NCBI GenBank assembly: GCA_031431125.1
Contig: JANPCX010000071.1
Coordinates: 62,001 to 126,000, forward strand
From: JANPCX01 sp031431125
Lineage (GTDB): Bacteria > Pseudomonadota > Gammaproteobacteria > Burkholderiales > Burkholderiaceae_C
Direction: 5' to 3'
DNA length: 64,000 bases
Numbering within the stretch: the first letter of the stretch is position 1; each line of letters starts with the position of its first letter. Under the pieces are notes generated by a model. That model saw nothing but the letters and a program-made list of their open reading frames with translations. It ran no database searches and had not been told where the DNA came from. Made by a program: the position numbers and the translations under genes. Shown piece after piece: positions 52,433 to 61,197 of this stretch.

Positions 52433-53557
52433 ATGGCTTCTCTCGATTTAATCAACGTTCAAAAAAGTTTTGGCCCTGTGCACATCTTGCACGACATCTC
52501 TGTCGAGCTGCAGGATGGCGAGTTTCTGGTGCTGGTAGGCCCCTCGGGCTGCGGGAAGAGCACGCTGATGAACATCATTGCCGGGTTGGAGGAGCCCACC
52601 GGCGGCACGGTGCGCCTACAAGGGCGTGACATCACCCATGTGGCCCCTGCAGAACGCAACATCTCCATGGTGTTCCAGTCCTACGCGCTGTATCCCAACA
52701 TGACGGTGGCCAAGAATATTGAGTTTCCCTTGGAAATGCGCAAGGTGGACAAGGCCAGCCGCAAGGAACGTGTGCAATCGGTGGCCAAGCTCTTGCAGAT
52801 CGAACACCTGCTCGACCGCAAACCGCGCCAGCTCTCCGGTGGGCAGCGTCAGCGGGTGGCCATTGGCCGTGCCTTAGCACGTGAGCCTCAGCTTTATTTG
52901 TTTGATGAGCCGCTGTCAAACTTGGACGCCCAGTTGCGCGTGGACATGCGCACGGAGATCAAAAAACTCCACCAACGCCTCAAGGCCACCATCGTTTACG
53001 TGACGCACGACCAGATCGAAGCCATGACCCTTGCGACGCGCATCGCCGTCATGAAAGGCGGCGTGTTGCAACAGCTTGGCACACCGCACGAGGTGTACAA
53101 CAAACCAGCCAACACCTTTGTGGCTGGCTTCATGGGCTCACCGCGCATGAATATCCTCAAGGCCAACCTGATAGCGCAGGCTGACGACTTGACGCTGGCA
53201 GTTCAAGGCGGGGGTCAAGCACCGGGCATGCAGATTCAGCTGCCCCACGGTGCCATCTCGGCGTCGATGAAGGCCTACGCCGGTCAAGAGGTTCTCGTGG
53301 GCATTCGTGCGGAGGCGGTGTCACTGGCCGATGACCACACCGCCGCAGGACCAATGCAGCGTTTCTTTGATGCCAAGGTGGAGGTCATCGAACCCACTGG
53401 GGCTGACACGCTGGTGGTATTGCAATTGGGTGAACAAGAGTTCACGGTTCGCTTGGACCCTGAGGTGGCCCTCATGCCCGGCCAGTACGCACGATTTTTG
53501 GTGGATTTATCCAAGCTGGTGTGTTTTGACGCCAAGACCGAGATACTGATTCCGTGA
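52433..53557 (+). CDS. CUT1-type sugar ABC transporter, ATP-binding protein (MalK/UgpC-like)
   Basis: A 374-residue ATPase: Walker A LVGPSGCGKSTLMNIIAGLE, signature RQLSGGQRQRVAIGRALARE, Walker B LYLFDEPLSNLDAQLRVDMR, H-loop VYVTHDQIEAMTLA and a C-terminal OB/TOBE domain from about residue 240 (FVAGFMGSPRMN). Drives the importer formed by the two permeases. The only ATPase of the locus, so all binding proteins are likely to share it. Confidence 0.94.
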   Translation: MASLDLINVQKSFGPVHILHDISVELQDGEFLVLVGPSGCGKSTLMNIIAGLEEPTGGTVRLQGRDITHVAPAERNISMVFQSYALYPNMTVAKNIEFPLEMRKVDKASRKERVQSVAKLLQIEHLLDRKPRQLSGGQRQRVAIGRALAREPQLYLFDEPLSNLDAQLRVDMRTEIKKLHQRLKATIVYVTHDQIEAMTLATRIAVMKGGVLQQLGTPHEVYNKPANTFVAGFMGSPRMNILKANLIAQADDLTLAVQGGGQAPGMQIQLPHGAISASMKAYAGQEVLVGIRAEAVSLADDHTAAGPMQRFFDAKVEVIEPTGADTLVVLQLGEQEFTVRLDPEVALMPGQYARFLVDLSKLVCFDAKTEILIP

Positions 53558-53568
53558 CAGGACCTGGT

Positions 53569-55080
53569 ATGGACGCAGCGTCTTACGATGTGGTCATCAT
53601 CGGCTCGGGTGTCGGCGGCGGTGCCGTTGCCCTGCAACTGCGAGATTCAGGCGCCAAGGTGCTGCTGCTGGAACGCGGCCCCGAGTTGCCCAGAGAGCCC
53701 CAAAACTGGGATCCGGAGGCGGTTTTCTGCGACCTTCGTTACCAATGCGACGAGACTTGGTATGCCGATGGCCGCGCATTTCGTCCGGGCATGTTTTACT
53801 TCGTCGGTGGCCATACCAAGTTTTATGGCACCGCCATGTTTCGGTTTCGTGAGCGTGATTTCGACGAGGTGGCGCACGAGGAAGGCAACTCCCCGGCGTG
53901 GCCTGTCCGTTACGCGGACTTGGAATGCTGGTACGACTTGGCCGAAAGGCAGTTTGGCGTTCGCGGCGAGGCGGGATCGGACCCCAGTGAGCCTTTCCGA
54001 AGCGCGGGCTACGCTCACCTACCAATCCCCCATGAGCCTGTCATTGATGCAATAGCACAGCGTTTGCGCGACCAGGGGCTCAGGCCATTTCCCATGCCCA
54101 GTGCGGTGGACAGCGGACCCGACGGAACGTGCAGGCGGTGTGCCAATTGCGATGCTTTTCCTTGCATGGTGGACGCCAAAGGAGACGCGGAGATTCGTTT
54201 AATCCGGCCTGCGCTGCAATCAGGCCGCGTCACCTTGATGTCAAGCGCCTATGTCGAGCGTTTGCTCACCGACGACAGCGGCCAGCGGGTTACAGGTGCT
54301 GTGGTCGTGCACAACGGCAAGAAGTGCACCGTGTCAGCAGGGACATTTGTTTTGTCCGCTGGCGCGATCAATTCCGCAGCGTTGTTGCTGCGCTCGGCCA
54401 ATTCCAAGCATCCCAGAGGCCTGGCCAACAGCAGCGATGTGGTGGGCCGTCACTACATGACCCACAACACCACGGCGCTGATGGCGGTTCACCCGTTCAA
54501 AAAAAATCACACCCATTTCCCTAAAACGCTGGCGGTTCATGATTTTTATTTTGGAGGCACGGGCAGTCCCTACCCATTGGGTAGCCTGCAGCTGCTTGGA
54601 AAACTTCGCGAACCGATGCTGCGTTCTGCATTAGGGTTCCTGCCCAAATTTTTCCGCACGGCTTTGACCGCGCGCAGCGTTGACTGGTATGCCCAGAGTG
54701 AAGATTTGCCCCACCCCGACAGTCGCGTCACGGTCAGGCCTGACGGCGCCATCAATTTGCATTGGCACCGTACCAACTTGCTGGCGCATCGGCGTTGGGT
54801 GCAGAAGTGCAAAGAAATTCTGCGCGCGACTGGTTATCCCTTGGTTCTGTCCAGCGCTTTCGGTACCGAGGTGGTGTCACATCAGTGCGGCACGGTGCGC
54901 TTTGGTTCCGACCCCACCACTTCGGCACTCGATCCGATGTGCAAGGCCTGGGATTTGGACAACCTGTATGTGGTGGACTCGAGCTTTTTCCCGTCGTCTG
55001 CAGCGGTCAATCCCGCTTTGACGATAGCAGCCCAAGCCCTGCGCGTGGGCCATCACTTGAAAACCAAGGTGCTGCGATGA
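53569..55080 (+). CDS. GMC-family FAD-dependent oxidoreductase, cysteine-rich type
   Basis: A 503-residue flavoenzyme. FAD is bound at VVIIGSGVGGGAVALQLRDS with LLLERGPELPREP; the C-terminal GMC domain has SHQCGTVRFG with the active-site His and AVNPALTIAAQ with the partner Asn. Residues about 185-205 contain C-x2-C-x2-C-x4-C (CRRCANCDAFPC), in a position where some sugar dehydrogenases hold an Fe-S cluster. Such enzymes oxidise sugar hydroxyls, often C3, passing electrons to a partner. ATG 53569 has AGGA upstream; a GTG at 53554 overlapping the ATPase stop is the alternative. Confidence 0.88.
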   Translation: MDAASYDVVIIGSGVGGGAVALQLRDSGAKVLLLERGPELPREPQNWDPEAVFCDLRYQCDETWYADGRAFRPGMFYFVGGHTKFYGTAMFRFRERDFDEVAHEEGNSPAWPVRYADLECWYDLAERQFGVRGEAGSDPSEPFRSAGYAHLPIPHEPVIDAIAQRLRDQGLRPFPMPSAVDSGPDGTCRRCANCDAFPCMVDAKGDAEIRLIRPALQSGRVTLMSSAYVERLLTDDSGQRVTGAVVVHNGKKCTVSAGTFVLSAGAINSAALLLRSANSKHPRGLANSSDVVGRHYMTHNTTALMAVHPFKKNHTHFPKTLAVHDFYFGGTGSPYPLGSLQLLGKLREPMLRSALGFLPKFFRTALTARSVDWYAQSEDLPHPDSRVTVRPDGAINLHWHRTNLLAHRRWVQKCKEILRATGYPLVLSSAFGTEVVSHQCGTVRFGSDPTTSALDPMCKAWDLDNLYVVDSSFFPSSAAVNPALTIAAQALRVGHHLKTKVLR

Positions 55081-55844
55081 CAACCTCGCGACCCCTTGCA
55101 TTGGTGACTGGTGGGCGGCGCGGCATTGGTGCCAGCATCGCGCTGCAATTGGCGAAAGCAGGTTTTGACCTCGGCATCACGGATGTGAACCATGATGGAG
55201 TGCAAGCTGTCGTTGAGGCCTTGCAGGCCAACGGCGCGAGGGCGAAATTCTTCGAATCTAATTTGATCCATGCCGAATCTCATCAGGACTTAATTAAGGA
55301 CGTCGTTGCATGGGGCGGTTCTATCGCCTGCTTGGTCAACAACGCAGGTATTGGAGCGCCCACCCGAGGAGATCTGTTGAGCGTCAGTACGGGTGCATTC
55401 GACACCGTTTTGGGCGTTAATTTGCGCGGCACGTTTTTTCTTACCCAAGCCGTTGCCCAGCACATGACAACGACACCGCACACAACGCCACGCTCGATCA
55501 TCACCGTGTCGTCGGTCAGCGCCGAGATGGCCTCGGTTGAGCGAGGTGAGTACTGCATCTCCAAGGCGGGTCTGTCCATGCTGACCAAGCTGTTCGCGTT
55601 GCGACTTGCAGACCAAGGTATTGGTGTTTTTGAAGTCAGGCCGGGCGTGATTCGCACGCCACTGACTTCTGCGGTGGCCGCCAAGTACGACCAGCGCATT
55701 GCCGATGGTCTCGTGCCCATGGGACGTTGGGGCGAGGCCGAGGATGTGGCCGACACCGTGGCGGTGCTGGCGGCTGGGCGGATGAACTTCGCCACGGGCA
55801 GTGTGCTGAATGTGGATGGTGGGTTATCGATTCAAAGGTTTTGA
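55077..55844 (+). CDS. SDR-family oxidoreductase (FabG-like)
   Basis: A 255-residue short-chain dehydrogenase. Cofactor motif LVTGGRRGIGASIALQLAKA, NNAGIG, catalytic Ser in TVSSVSAEMAS, and the YCISK Tyr-Lys pair; the C-terminus VLNVDGGLSIQRF is the standard substrate lid. It overlaps the GMC gene by four bases. The substrate is probably a sugar- or polyol-derived ketone/alcohol. Confidence 0.9.
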   Translation: MTTSRPLALVTGGRRGIGASIALQLAKAGFDLGITDVNHDGVQAVVEALQANGARAKFFESNLIHAESHQDLIKDVVAWGGSIACLVNNAGIGAPTRGDLLSVSTGAFDTVLGVNLRGTFFLTQAVAQHMTTTPHTTPRSIITVSSVSAEMASVERGEYCISKAGLSMLTKLFALRLADQGIGVFEVRPGVIRTPLTSAVAAKYDQRIADGLVPMGRWGEAEDVADTVAVLAAGRMNFATGSVLNVDGGLSIQRF

Positions 55845-55845
55845 C

Positions 55846-57459
55846 ATGGAGATTTACGACTACATCATCACCGGGGGGGGCACGGCAGGTTGTGTACTGG
55901 CCAACAGGCTCAGTGCTGACCCCAGCATCAAAGTGCTGTTGTTGGAGGCGGGCGGTTCAGATTGGCACCCCTTTTTTCATTGGCCCGCCGGCTTTGCCAA
56001 GATGACACGCGGCATTGGGTCATGGGGCTGGCATACCGTCCCACAGCGGCACCTGAACAACCGCGTCTTGCGGTTCACCCAGGCCAAGGTGATTGGTGGT
56101 GGGTCGTCCGTGAACGCGCAGATTTACACCCGAGGTGTAGCAGCAGACTATGACGCATGGGAGCGCGACGCTGGCGCCACCGGTTGGTCCTACCGTGATG
56201 TATTGCCTTACTTCAAACGCTCGGAAAACAACCAGCGGTATGCCAACGAACACCATGCCTATGGTGGGCCACTGGGCGTTTCCAACCCCATCAGCCCGTT
56301 GCCAATTTGCGAGGCGTTTTTTCAGGCGGGGCAAGAGCTGGGCATTCCGTTTAACCCCGACTTCAACGGCGCCAGCCAAGAGGGTTTGGGTTACTACCAG
56401 CTGACACAACTGAACGCACGCCGGTCATCGGCTGCCACGGCATTTCTGGATCCTGTTCGCAAACGGTCCAACTTGACGATTCGCTTGAACGCCCAAGCCT
56501 TACGCGTGCAGGTCAAAGGCGGGCGGGCCATCGGCGTGGAGTTTGCCATCAACGGAAACCGCACTCCTGTGACCGCCATGGCTCGGCGCGAGGTGGTGGT
56601 GTCGTCGGGTGCAATGGGATCGCCCAAGCTGTTGATGCAGTCGGGCATTGGCCCTGCCGCGCATTTGGAATCTGTGGGCGTCAAATGCCTGCACGACCTG
56701 CCCGGCGTGGGGTCTAACCTGCAAGACCATTTGGACCTCTTCGTGATTGCCGAGTGCACCGGTGACCATACCTACGACAAGTACAACAAGCCCCACCATG
56801 CGGTTTTGGCTGGTCTTCAATACCTGCTGCTGAACAAGGGACCGGTGGCCTCCAGTTTGTTTGAAACCGGTGGGTTCTGGTATGCCGATGCAGAAGACAA
56901 AGCCCGGTCGCCCGACATTCAGTTCCACTTGGGATTGGGCTCGGGTATTGAAGCAGGGGTGGCGAAACCGGAAAACGCAGGCGTGACCTTGAACACCGCC
57001 TACCTGCGGCCCAGGTCACGTGGCACCGTCCGCTTGGCCAGCGCCGATCCGGCCGTTGCCCCGTTGCTCGACCCAAACTACTGGTCCGATCCGCACGACT
57101 GCAAGATGGCGATCAAAGGCCTGCGCTTGGCGCGAGACATCTTGAATCAACCGGCTTTGAAACGTTACGTCAAACGCGAGATGCTGCCAGGCCCGTCGTT
57201 GCGCAGCGATGCCGATCTTTTCGACTACGCCTGCGCCAATGCCAAGACCGACCACCATCCGGTGGGCACCTGCCGCATGGGATCGCCAGATGATCCCGAC
57301 ACGGTGGTGACACCCGATTTGCGCTTGGTCGGTCTGGCCGGGCTGCGGATCGTGGATGCGTCGGTGATGCCTTTTATCCCCTCCAGCAATACCAATGCTC
57401 CCACCTTCATGGTGGCCGAGAAAGCCGCCGACCACATTCTTGGCCGCGTTGCTGGCTGA
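55846..57459 (+). CDS. GMC-family FAD-dependent alcohol/choline-type dehydrogenase
   Basis: A 537-residue flavoenzyme of the choline dehydrogenase/alcohol oxidase type. FAD motif YIITGGGTAGCVLANRLSAD with VLLLEAGG; GGGSSVNAQIYTRG, the Trp-rich QGSHP-region, GAMGSPKLLMQSGIGP (GMC signature 2), and the active-site His in HHPVGTCRMG. The C-terminus SNTNAPTFMVAEKAADHIL holds the second catalytic Asn. It starts one base after the SDR stop. With the first GMC and the aldehyde dehydrogenase it could oxidise an alcohol group to an acid. Confidence 0.9.
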   Translation: MEIYDYIITGGGTAGCVLANRLSADPSIKVLLLEAGGSDWHPFFHWPAGFAKMTRGIGSWGWHTVPQRHLNNRVLRFTQAKVIGGGSSVNAQIYTRGVAADYDAWERDAGATGWSYRDVLPYFKRSENNQRYANEHHAYGGPLGVSNPISPLPICEAFFQAGQELGIPFNPDFNGASQEGLGYYQLTQLNARRSSAATAFLDPVRKRSNLTIRLNAQALRVQVKGGRAIGVEFAINGNRTPVTAMARREVVVSSGAMGSPKLLMQSGIGPAAHLESVGVKCLHDLPGVGSNLQDHLDLFVIAECTGDHTYDKYNKPHHAVLAGLQYLLLNKGPVASSLFETGGFWYADAEDKARSPDIQFHLGLGSGIEAGVAKPENAGVTLNTAYLRPRSRGTVRLASADPAVAPLLDPNYWSDPHDCKMAIKGLRLARDILNQPALKRYVKREMLPGPSLRSDADLFDYACANAKTDHHPVGTCRMGSPDDPDTVVTPDLRLVGLAGLRIVDASVMPFIPSSNTNAPTFMVAEKAADHILGRVAG

Positions 57460-57477
57460 GCTCACACGGAGAAGATC

Positions 57478-58644
57478 ATGTTCATTCGCCTGCCGCAAGC
57501 AGACGGCTCTTTGAAGTCGCTGCAACTAAAGGCAGAACCCATCATGCCGCAGCTGTCGGTGCGTCCGTTCAACCGCGATGTGTATGCTGCCGCGCATGTC
57601 GTGATCAACCCCTTGGCAACGACAGACCCGTGGGATCAATCCCCTGTGGTGGACTGGGATGCCACGTTGGCATTTCGCGACCACCTGTACAAACTTGGCT
57701 TCAAAGTGGCCGAGGCCATGGACACCGCGCAGCGTGGCATGGGGGTGGATTGGCCCGTGGCGCGCGAGTTGATCCAACGAAGCCTGCGCCACGCCAAGGC
57801 GGTGGGCGGTGACCTGGCCTGCGGTGTGGGAACCGACCAGCTCGCGGCCCAACCTCAACCCACGTTGACCCAGGTGGAGGCGGCGTACCGCGAGCAACTC
57901 AGTGTGGTGGAGGCGCAAGGTGGCCGTGCGATTTTGATGGCCAGCCGCGCCATGGTGCAAGCCGCCTCTGGGCCGGATGATTACTTGAAACTCTACGGTC
58001 GTTTGCTGAAAGATGTGTCGAGGCCCGCCGTCTTGCACTGGCTGGGTGACATGTTCGACCCGGCACTGCGCGGCTATTGGGGGTCTGAAAAAATCGCCGA
58101 TGCGCTGGACACCGTAGCCGCCTTGATCGCCGAGAACGCGAACAAGATTGAAGGCGTCAAAGTGTCGCTGCTGGACCCTCAGTGGGAATTGGCACTGCGC
58201 CAGCGACTGCCATCGGGGGTCAAGATGTACACCGGCGATGATTTCAACTACGCCGCCTTGATGGCAGGTGACGCGTCGGGCTTTTCGCACGGGTTGCTGG
58301 GCATCTTCGATCCCATCGCTACCGTGGCCTCAGCCGCATTGCAGGCGCTGGCGGCGGGCAACACTTTCCGTTTTCGTGAACTGCTGGACCCCACCGTGCT
58401 GCTTGCGCGCGAAATGTTTCGTGCACCTACCCGGCATTACAAAGCAGGCGTCGTATTTCTGGCCTGGCTGAACGGTCACCAAGACCACTTCGCCATGGCC
58501 GGTGGCCTGCAATCGGCACGCGGGGTTGTGCATTACGCCAAGCTCTTTGAGCTCGCGGATGCCAGTGGGGTGCTCACCGATCCGGAGTTGGCGGTGTTGC
58601 GCATGCGTCGATACCTGTCGATCGCGTCGGGTCTGACGACCTGA
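57478..58644 (+). CDS. DUF993 family protein (dihydrodipicolinate-synthase-like barrel)
   Basis: A 388-residue protein of the DUF993 family, which is read as a TIM barrel related to DapA/aldolases: AAHVVINPLATTDPWDQSPV at the N-terminus, GGRAILMASRAMVQAASGPD, IEGVKVSLLDPQWELALRQR with a candidate Schiff-base Lys (GVKVSL), and KMYTGDDFNYAALMAGDASG. No member with proven activity is recalled. In such loci an aldolase step cleaving an oxidised sugar acid is plausible. Spaced 18 bp from the GMC gene with GGAG before ATG. Confidence 0.8.
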   Translation: MFIRLPQADGSLKSLQLKAEPIMPQLSVRPFNRDVYAAAHVVINPLATTDPWDQSPVVDWDATLAFRDHLYKLGFKVAEAMDTAQRGMGVDWPVARELIQRSLRHAKAVGGDLACGVGTDQLAAQPQPTLTQVEAAYREQLSVVEAQGGRAILMASRAMVQAASGPDDYLKLYGRLLKDVSRPAVLHWLGDMFDPALRGYWGSEKIADALDTVAALIAENANKIEGVKVSLLDPQWELALRQRLPSGVKMYTGDDFNYAALMAGDASGFSHGLLGIFDPIATVASAALQALAAGNTFRFRELLDPTVLLAREMFRAPTRHYKAGVVFLAWLNGHQDHFAMAGGLQSARGVVHYAKLFELADASGVLTDPELAVLRMRRYLSIASGLTT

Positions 58645-58647
58645 ACC

Positions 58648-59997
58648 ATGATGGCCTCGACTCTTTCAAGCCGTTCGTTGGACGCGTGCGCGACAGCCGC
58701 ATCACCAGCCACGAGCACAGATTTTTTACTCCGTCTCTACCGCAGTGCGTTGTCCGCGGCGGCACCCGAAAAAGTGGTGCCACGTTATCTCCCGGAGCCT
58801 CCGAAAGGTCGCACAGTGGTGGTCGGTGTAGGCAAAGCGGCCGCAGCCATGGCCCGGGCCGTAGAGGCTCATTGGCGAGGTTCGCTCGACGGTGTCGTGG
58901 TGGTGCCTGAAGGTGCCGCGCTTGCAACCTCACGCATCTGGGTGCATGAGTCCAGCCACCCCATCCCCGACGAGCGCAGCCTGGCAGGTGCGAACATGCT
59001 GATGCGTGCTGTCAGTGGGCTGCAGGCTGACGACCTGGTGATTGCCCTGGTGTCGGGTGGTGGTTCTGCCTTGAGTTGTCTCCCAGCACCTGGTTTGTCG
59101 CTGGAAGAAAAGCAACGCATCACGCAGGCATTGCTGACACGCGGTGCCACCATTGCCGAGATCAACACTGTGCGCAAACACCTTTCGGCATTCAAAGGGG
59201 GCCGCTTGGCTGCGCAGGCTTTTCCAGCCCGCGTGGTGACCCTGGTGATCTCCGACATACCGGGTGACGAGCCCGCCATGGTGGCTTCCGGCCCGACGCT
59301 CGCAGATGCCTCCACCTGTGCCGACGCCCTGGCAGTCTTGGCGCGTTATGGCGTGGTCTCGTCGCCACAAGCTCAACAGGCGCTTGAATCCGCCGCTTGG
59401 GAGTCGATCAAGCCGAACGATGCCCGGCTGCACGGCCACACGCACCATCTGATCGCCACTGCCTGGGATGGTCTGGCCGCAGCAGCACAACAAGCGCGGC
59501 AAGAGGGTGTTCGCCACCATGTTCTTTCGGACGCCATGGAAGGTGAGGCCCGCGACTTGGCCAAAGCCCATGCGGCCATCGCCATCGGTGTTGCCAACCG
59601 AGAGGTTCCGTTCAACACGCCTTGTGTGCTTTTGTCAGGTGGCGAAGCCACAGTGACAGTCCGTGGAGACGGGCTTGGCGGCAGAAACACCGAATTTGTT
59701 CTGGCCATGGCCTTGGCATTGGAGAAGCAATCTGTCAAACACCCCGTCTACGTGCTCTCTGCGGGCACCGACGGTCTGGACGGTCGCGCCGGTGCTGCCG
59801 GGGCCTGGTGTGGCCCCCAAACACTGGACATGGCACGAGCCTTGGGGCTGGACCCTCAGGCCCACTTGGACGCCAATGACAGCGCCACGCTGTTGGGCCG
59901 GGTGGGCTGTTTGATCCACACTGGCCCGACACATACCAACATCAACGACTTTCGCGCTGTGTTGGTGGGTTCACCATCTACCCAGTCTGGTCTGTAG
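58648..59997 (+). CDS. Glycerate kinase type-2 family protein (DUF4147/MOFRL)
   Basis: A 449-residue protein of the GckA/TtuD family that phosphorylates D-glycerate to 2-phosphoglycerate (older annotations: hydroxypyruvate reductase). RTVVVGVGKAAAAMARAVEA, VPEGAALATSRIWVHESSHP-IPDERS, LVSGGGSALSCLPAPGLSLE and the C-terminal MOFRL region GDGLGGRNTEFVLAMALALE with HTGPTHTNINDFRAVLVG. It implies glycerate (or a tartronate derivative) as a product of the pathway. It starts 3 bp after the DUF993 gene. Confidence 0.9.
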   Translation: MMASTLSSRSLDACATAASPATSTDFLLRLYRSALSAAAPEKVVPRYLPEPPKGRTVVVGVGKAAAAMARAVEAHWRGSLDGVVVVPEGAALATSRIWVHESSHPIPDERSLAGANMLMRAVSGLQADDLVIALVSGGGSALSCLPAPGLSLEEKQRITQALLTRGATIAEINTVRKHLSAFKGGRLAAQAFPARVVTLVISDIPGDEPAMVASGPTLADASTCADALAVLARYGVVSSPQAQQALESAAWESIKPNDARLHGHTHHLIATAWDGLAAAAQQARQEGVRHHVLSDAMEGEARDLAKAHAAIAIGVANREVPFNTPCVLLSGGEATVTVRGDGLGGRNTEFVLAMALALEKQSVKHPVYVLSAGTDGLDGRAGAAGAWCGPQTLDMARALGLDPQAHLDANDSATLLGRVGCLIHTGPTHTNINDFRAVLVGSPSTQSGL

Positions 59998-60009
59998 AAA
60001 CGCACACCC

Positions 60010-61113
60010 ATGAGTTCGTGGACGCTGCGTCATGCCTGGACCCTGTCGTCCGACCTTGCGGCGCTTGAATTGTGCGCGCAGGCACTGGCCGACCTTGGTG
60101 TTCGATTTGAATCCGAGCACGGCGATAGAGCGGCCTGCGCCATCAAGATGCATGGCTTGGAGTTGCTCGAAGCGATACGGTCTGGCTCGCCGGGGTTGCA
60201 TGACCTTTCTAAGGTTTCTGCCGAAACACGATGGACGTCGCGGCTCGCCCCGTTCAGCCAGGGCTACATGCGACGCGACGCGCAGTGGCATGGAATTCCC
60301 ATGGGCATTCATCGGGCGAATTTGGTGTGGGTGAACCGCGACATCGAACAACAGTTCGGCCCCATGCCTGCTGGAGGTTTGCATGATTTCATCGCCTGGA
60401 TGCGGCGGCTTCAGACTCAATTGGCACACCCGTTGGTCATGGGCGCCGAACCCTGGCAAGTGGGTGTGGCGTTCGAGGCGGTGGTCTTGGCAGTGGCCGG
60501 TCCCGATCACTACCGACAGGCGTTTGATCAGCTGATTCCTGGAGCCTGGACGCACCCGCACATGGTTCAGTCTTTGGCCTTGATCCGCTCTTTACGCGAA
60601 TTTGCCGATGAATCGGCAACCCATTTGCCTTGGACGGCGCAACTTCAGCGGCTGAAAAGCGGCCAAGGTGCGGTTCAGTTCATGGGCGATTGGGTTCGTG
60701 CGCAGGGCCTGGACAGCCTGCGCTGTATGGCTGCGCCGGGAACAGCGGATTACTTTGTATCCATCAACGATTTCTTCGTTCCCTTGGCACACGACAACGC
60801 TGTCCTGCAAGACGTGGTGGGCGCCGCATTCACAGGCCCGTCCTTTCAATCTCGGTTCGCACGGCAAAAGGGGTGCATGCCCAGTGTGGTTGAAGCCTGG
60901 GACGAAGTGGACCCGGTGCGCGCTGCACTGTTGCGTCGGCCAGGCCGCGTATTGCCCTCGTTTGTATTTGAGCAGTGCGGCGCTGTGGCCGCGAAAAATG
61001 CCCTTCTGGAAGCGCTGTCCGAGTGGTTTTTCGGGGGAGGCCAGGTTGTCGATCAAGCGAACAGAATGGCACAACTGTGTGGCCTTTTTCACAAAAGCAA
61101 GGGTCTTCCATGA
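60010..61113 (+). CDS. Substrate-binding-protein homologue without signal peptide
   Basis: A 367-residue protein that aligns along its length with the three exported binding proteins but starts at their mature N-terminus: LRHAWTLSSDLAALELCAQA corresponds to VLHWWTAGGEAAALNVLKGN. Further matches are GIHRANLVWVNRDIE (NVHSTNWVWANNEVL), GAEPWQVGVAFEAVVLA (GGQPWQEATVFDGVVLA) and GAVQFMGDWVRAQG (GFQIMGDWAKGEF). The Gly-rich GGGGEA loop is absent. The bases upstream encode the end of the glycerate kinase, so no signal sequence has been overlooked. It should remain in the cytoplasm; a role as sugar sensor, chaperone-like reservoir or decaying paralogue is open. Confidence 0.75.
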   Translation: MSSWTLRHAWTLSSDLAALELCAQALADLGVRFESEHGDRAACAIKMHGLELLEAIRSGSPGLHDLSKVSAETRWTSRLAPFSQGYMRRDAQWHGIPMGIHRANLVWVNRDIEQQFGPMPAGGLHDFIAWMRRLQTQLAHPLVMGAEPWQVGVAFEAVVLAVAGPDHYRQAFDQLIPGAWTHPHMVQSLALIRSLREFADESATHLPWTAQLQRLKSGQGAVQFMGDWVRAQGLDSLRCMAAPGTADYFVSINDFFVPLAHDNAVLQDVVGAAFTGPSFQSRFARQKGCMPSVVEAWDEVDPVRAALLRRPGRVLPSFVFEQCGAVAAKNALLEALSEWFFGGGQVVDQANRMAQLCGLFHKSKGLP

Positions 61114-61142
61114 GCGCACGACAGGTCTTTTTTTGTTCAAAT

Positions 61143-61156
61143 TTGGAACGTTCCAG
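61143..61156. promoter_or_regulatory. LacI-type operator 2, before binding protein 3
   Basis: TTGGAACGTTCCAG, one base off the perfect palindrome at 43081. It is 41 bases before the ATG at 61198 and just after the signal-less homologue, so the last binding-protein gene has its own regulated promoter. Confidence 0.75.
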
Positions 61157-61197
61157 TGAAGTTCGATTGGTCAACAAATACGGGCTCGAAAACCGAC

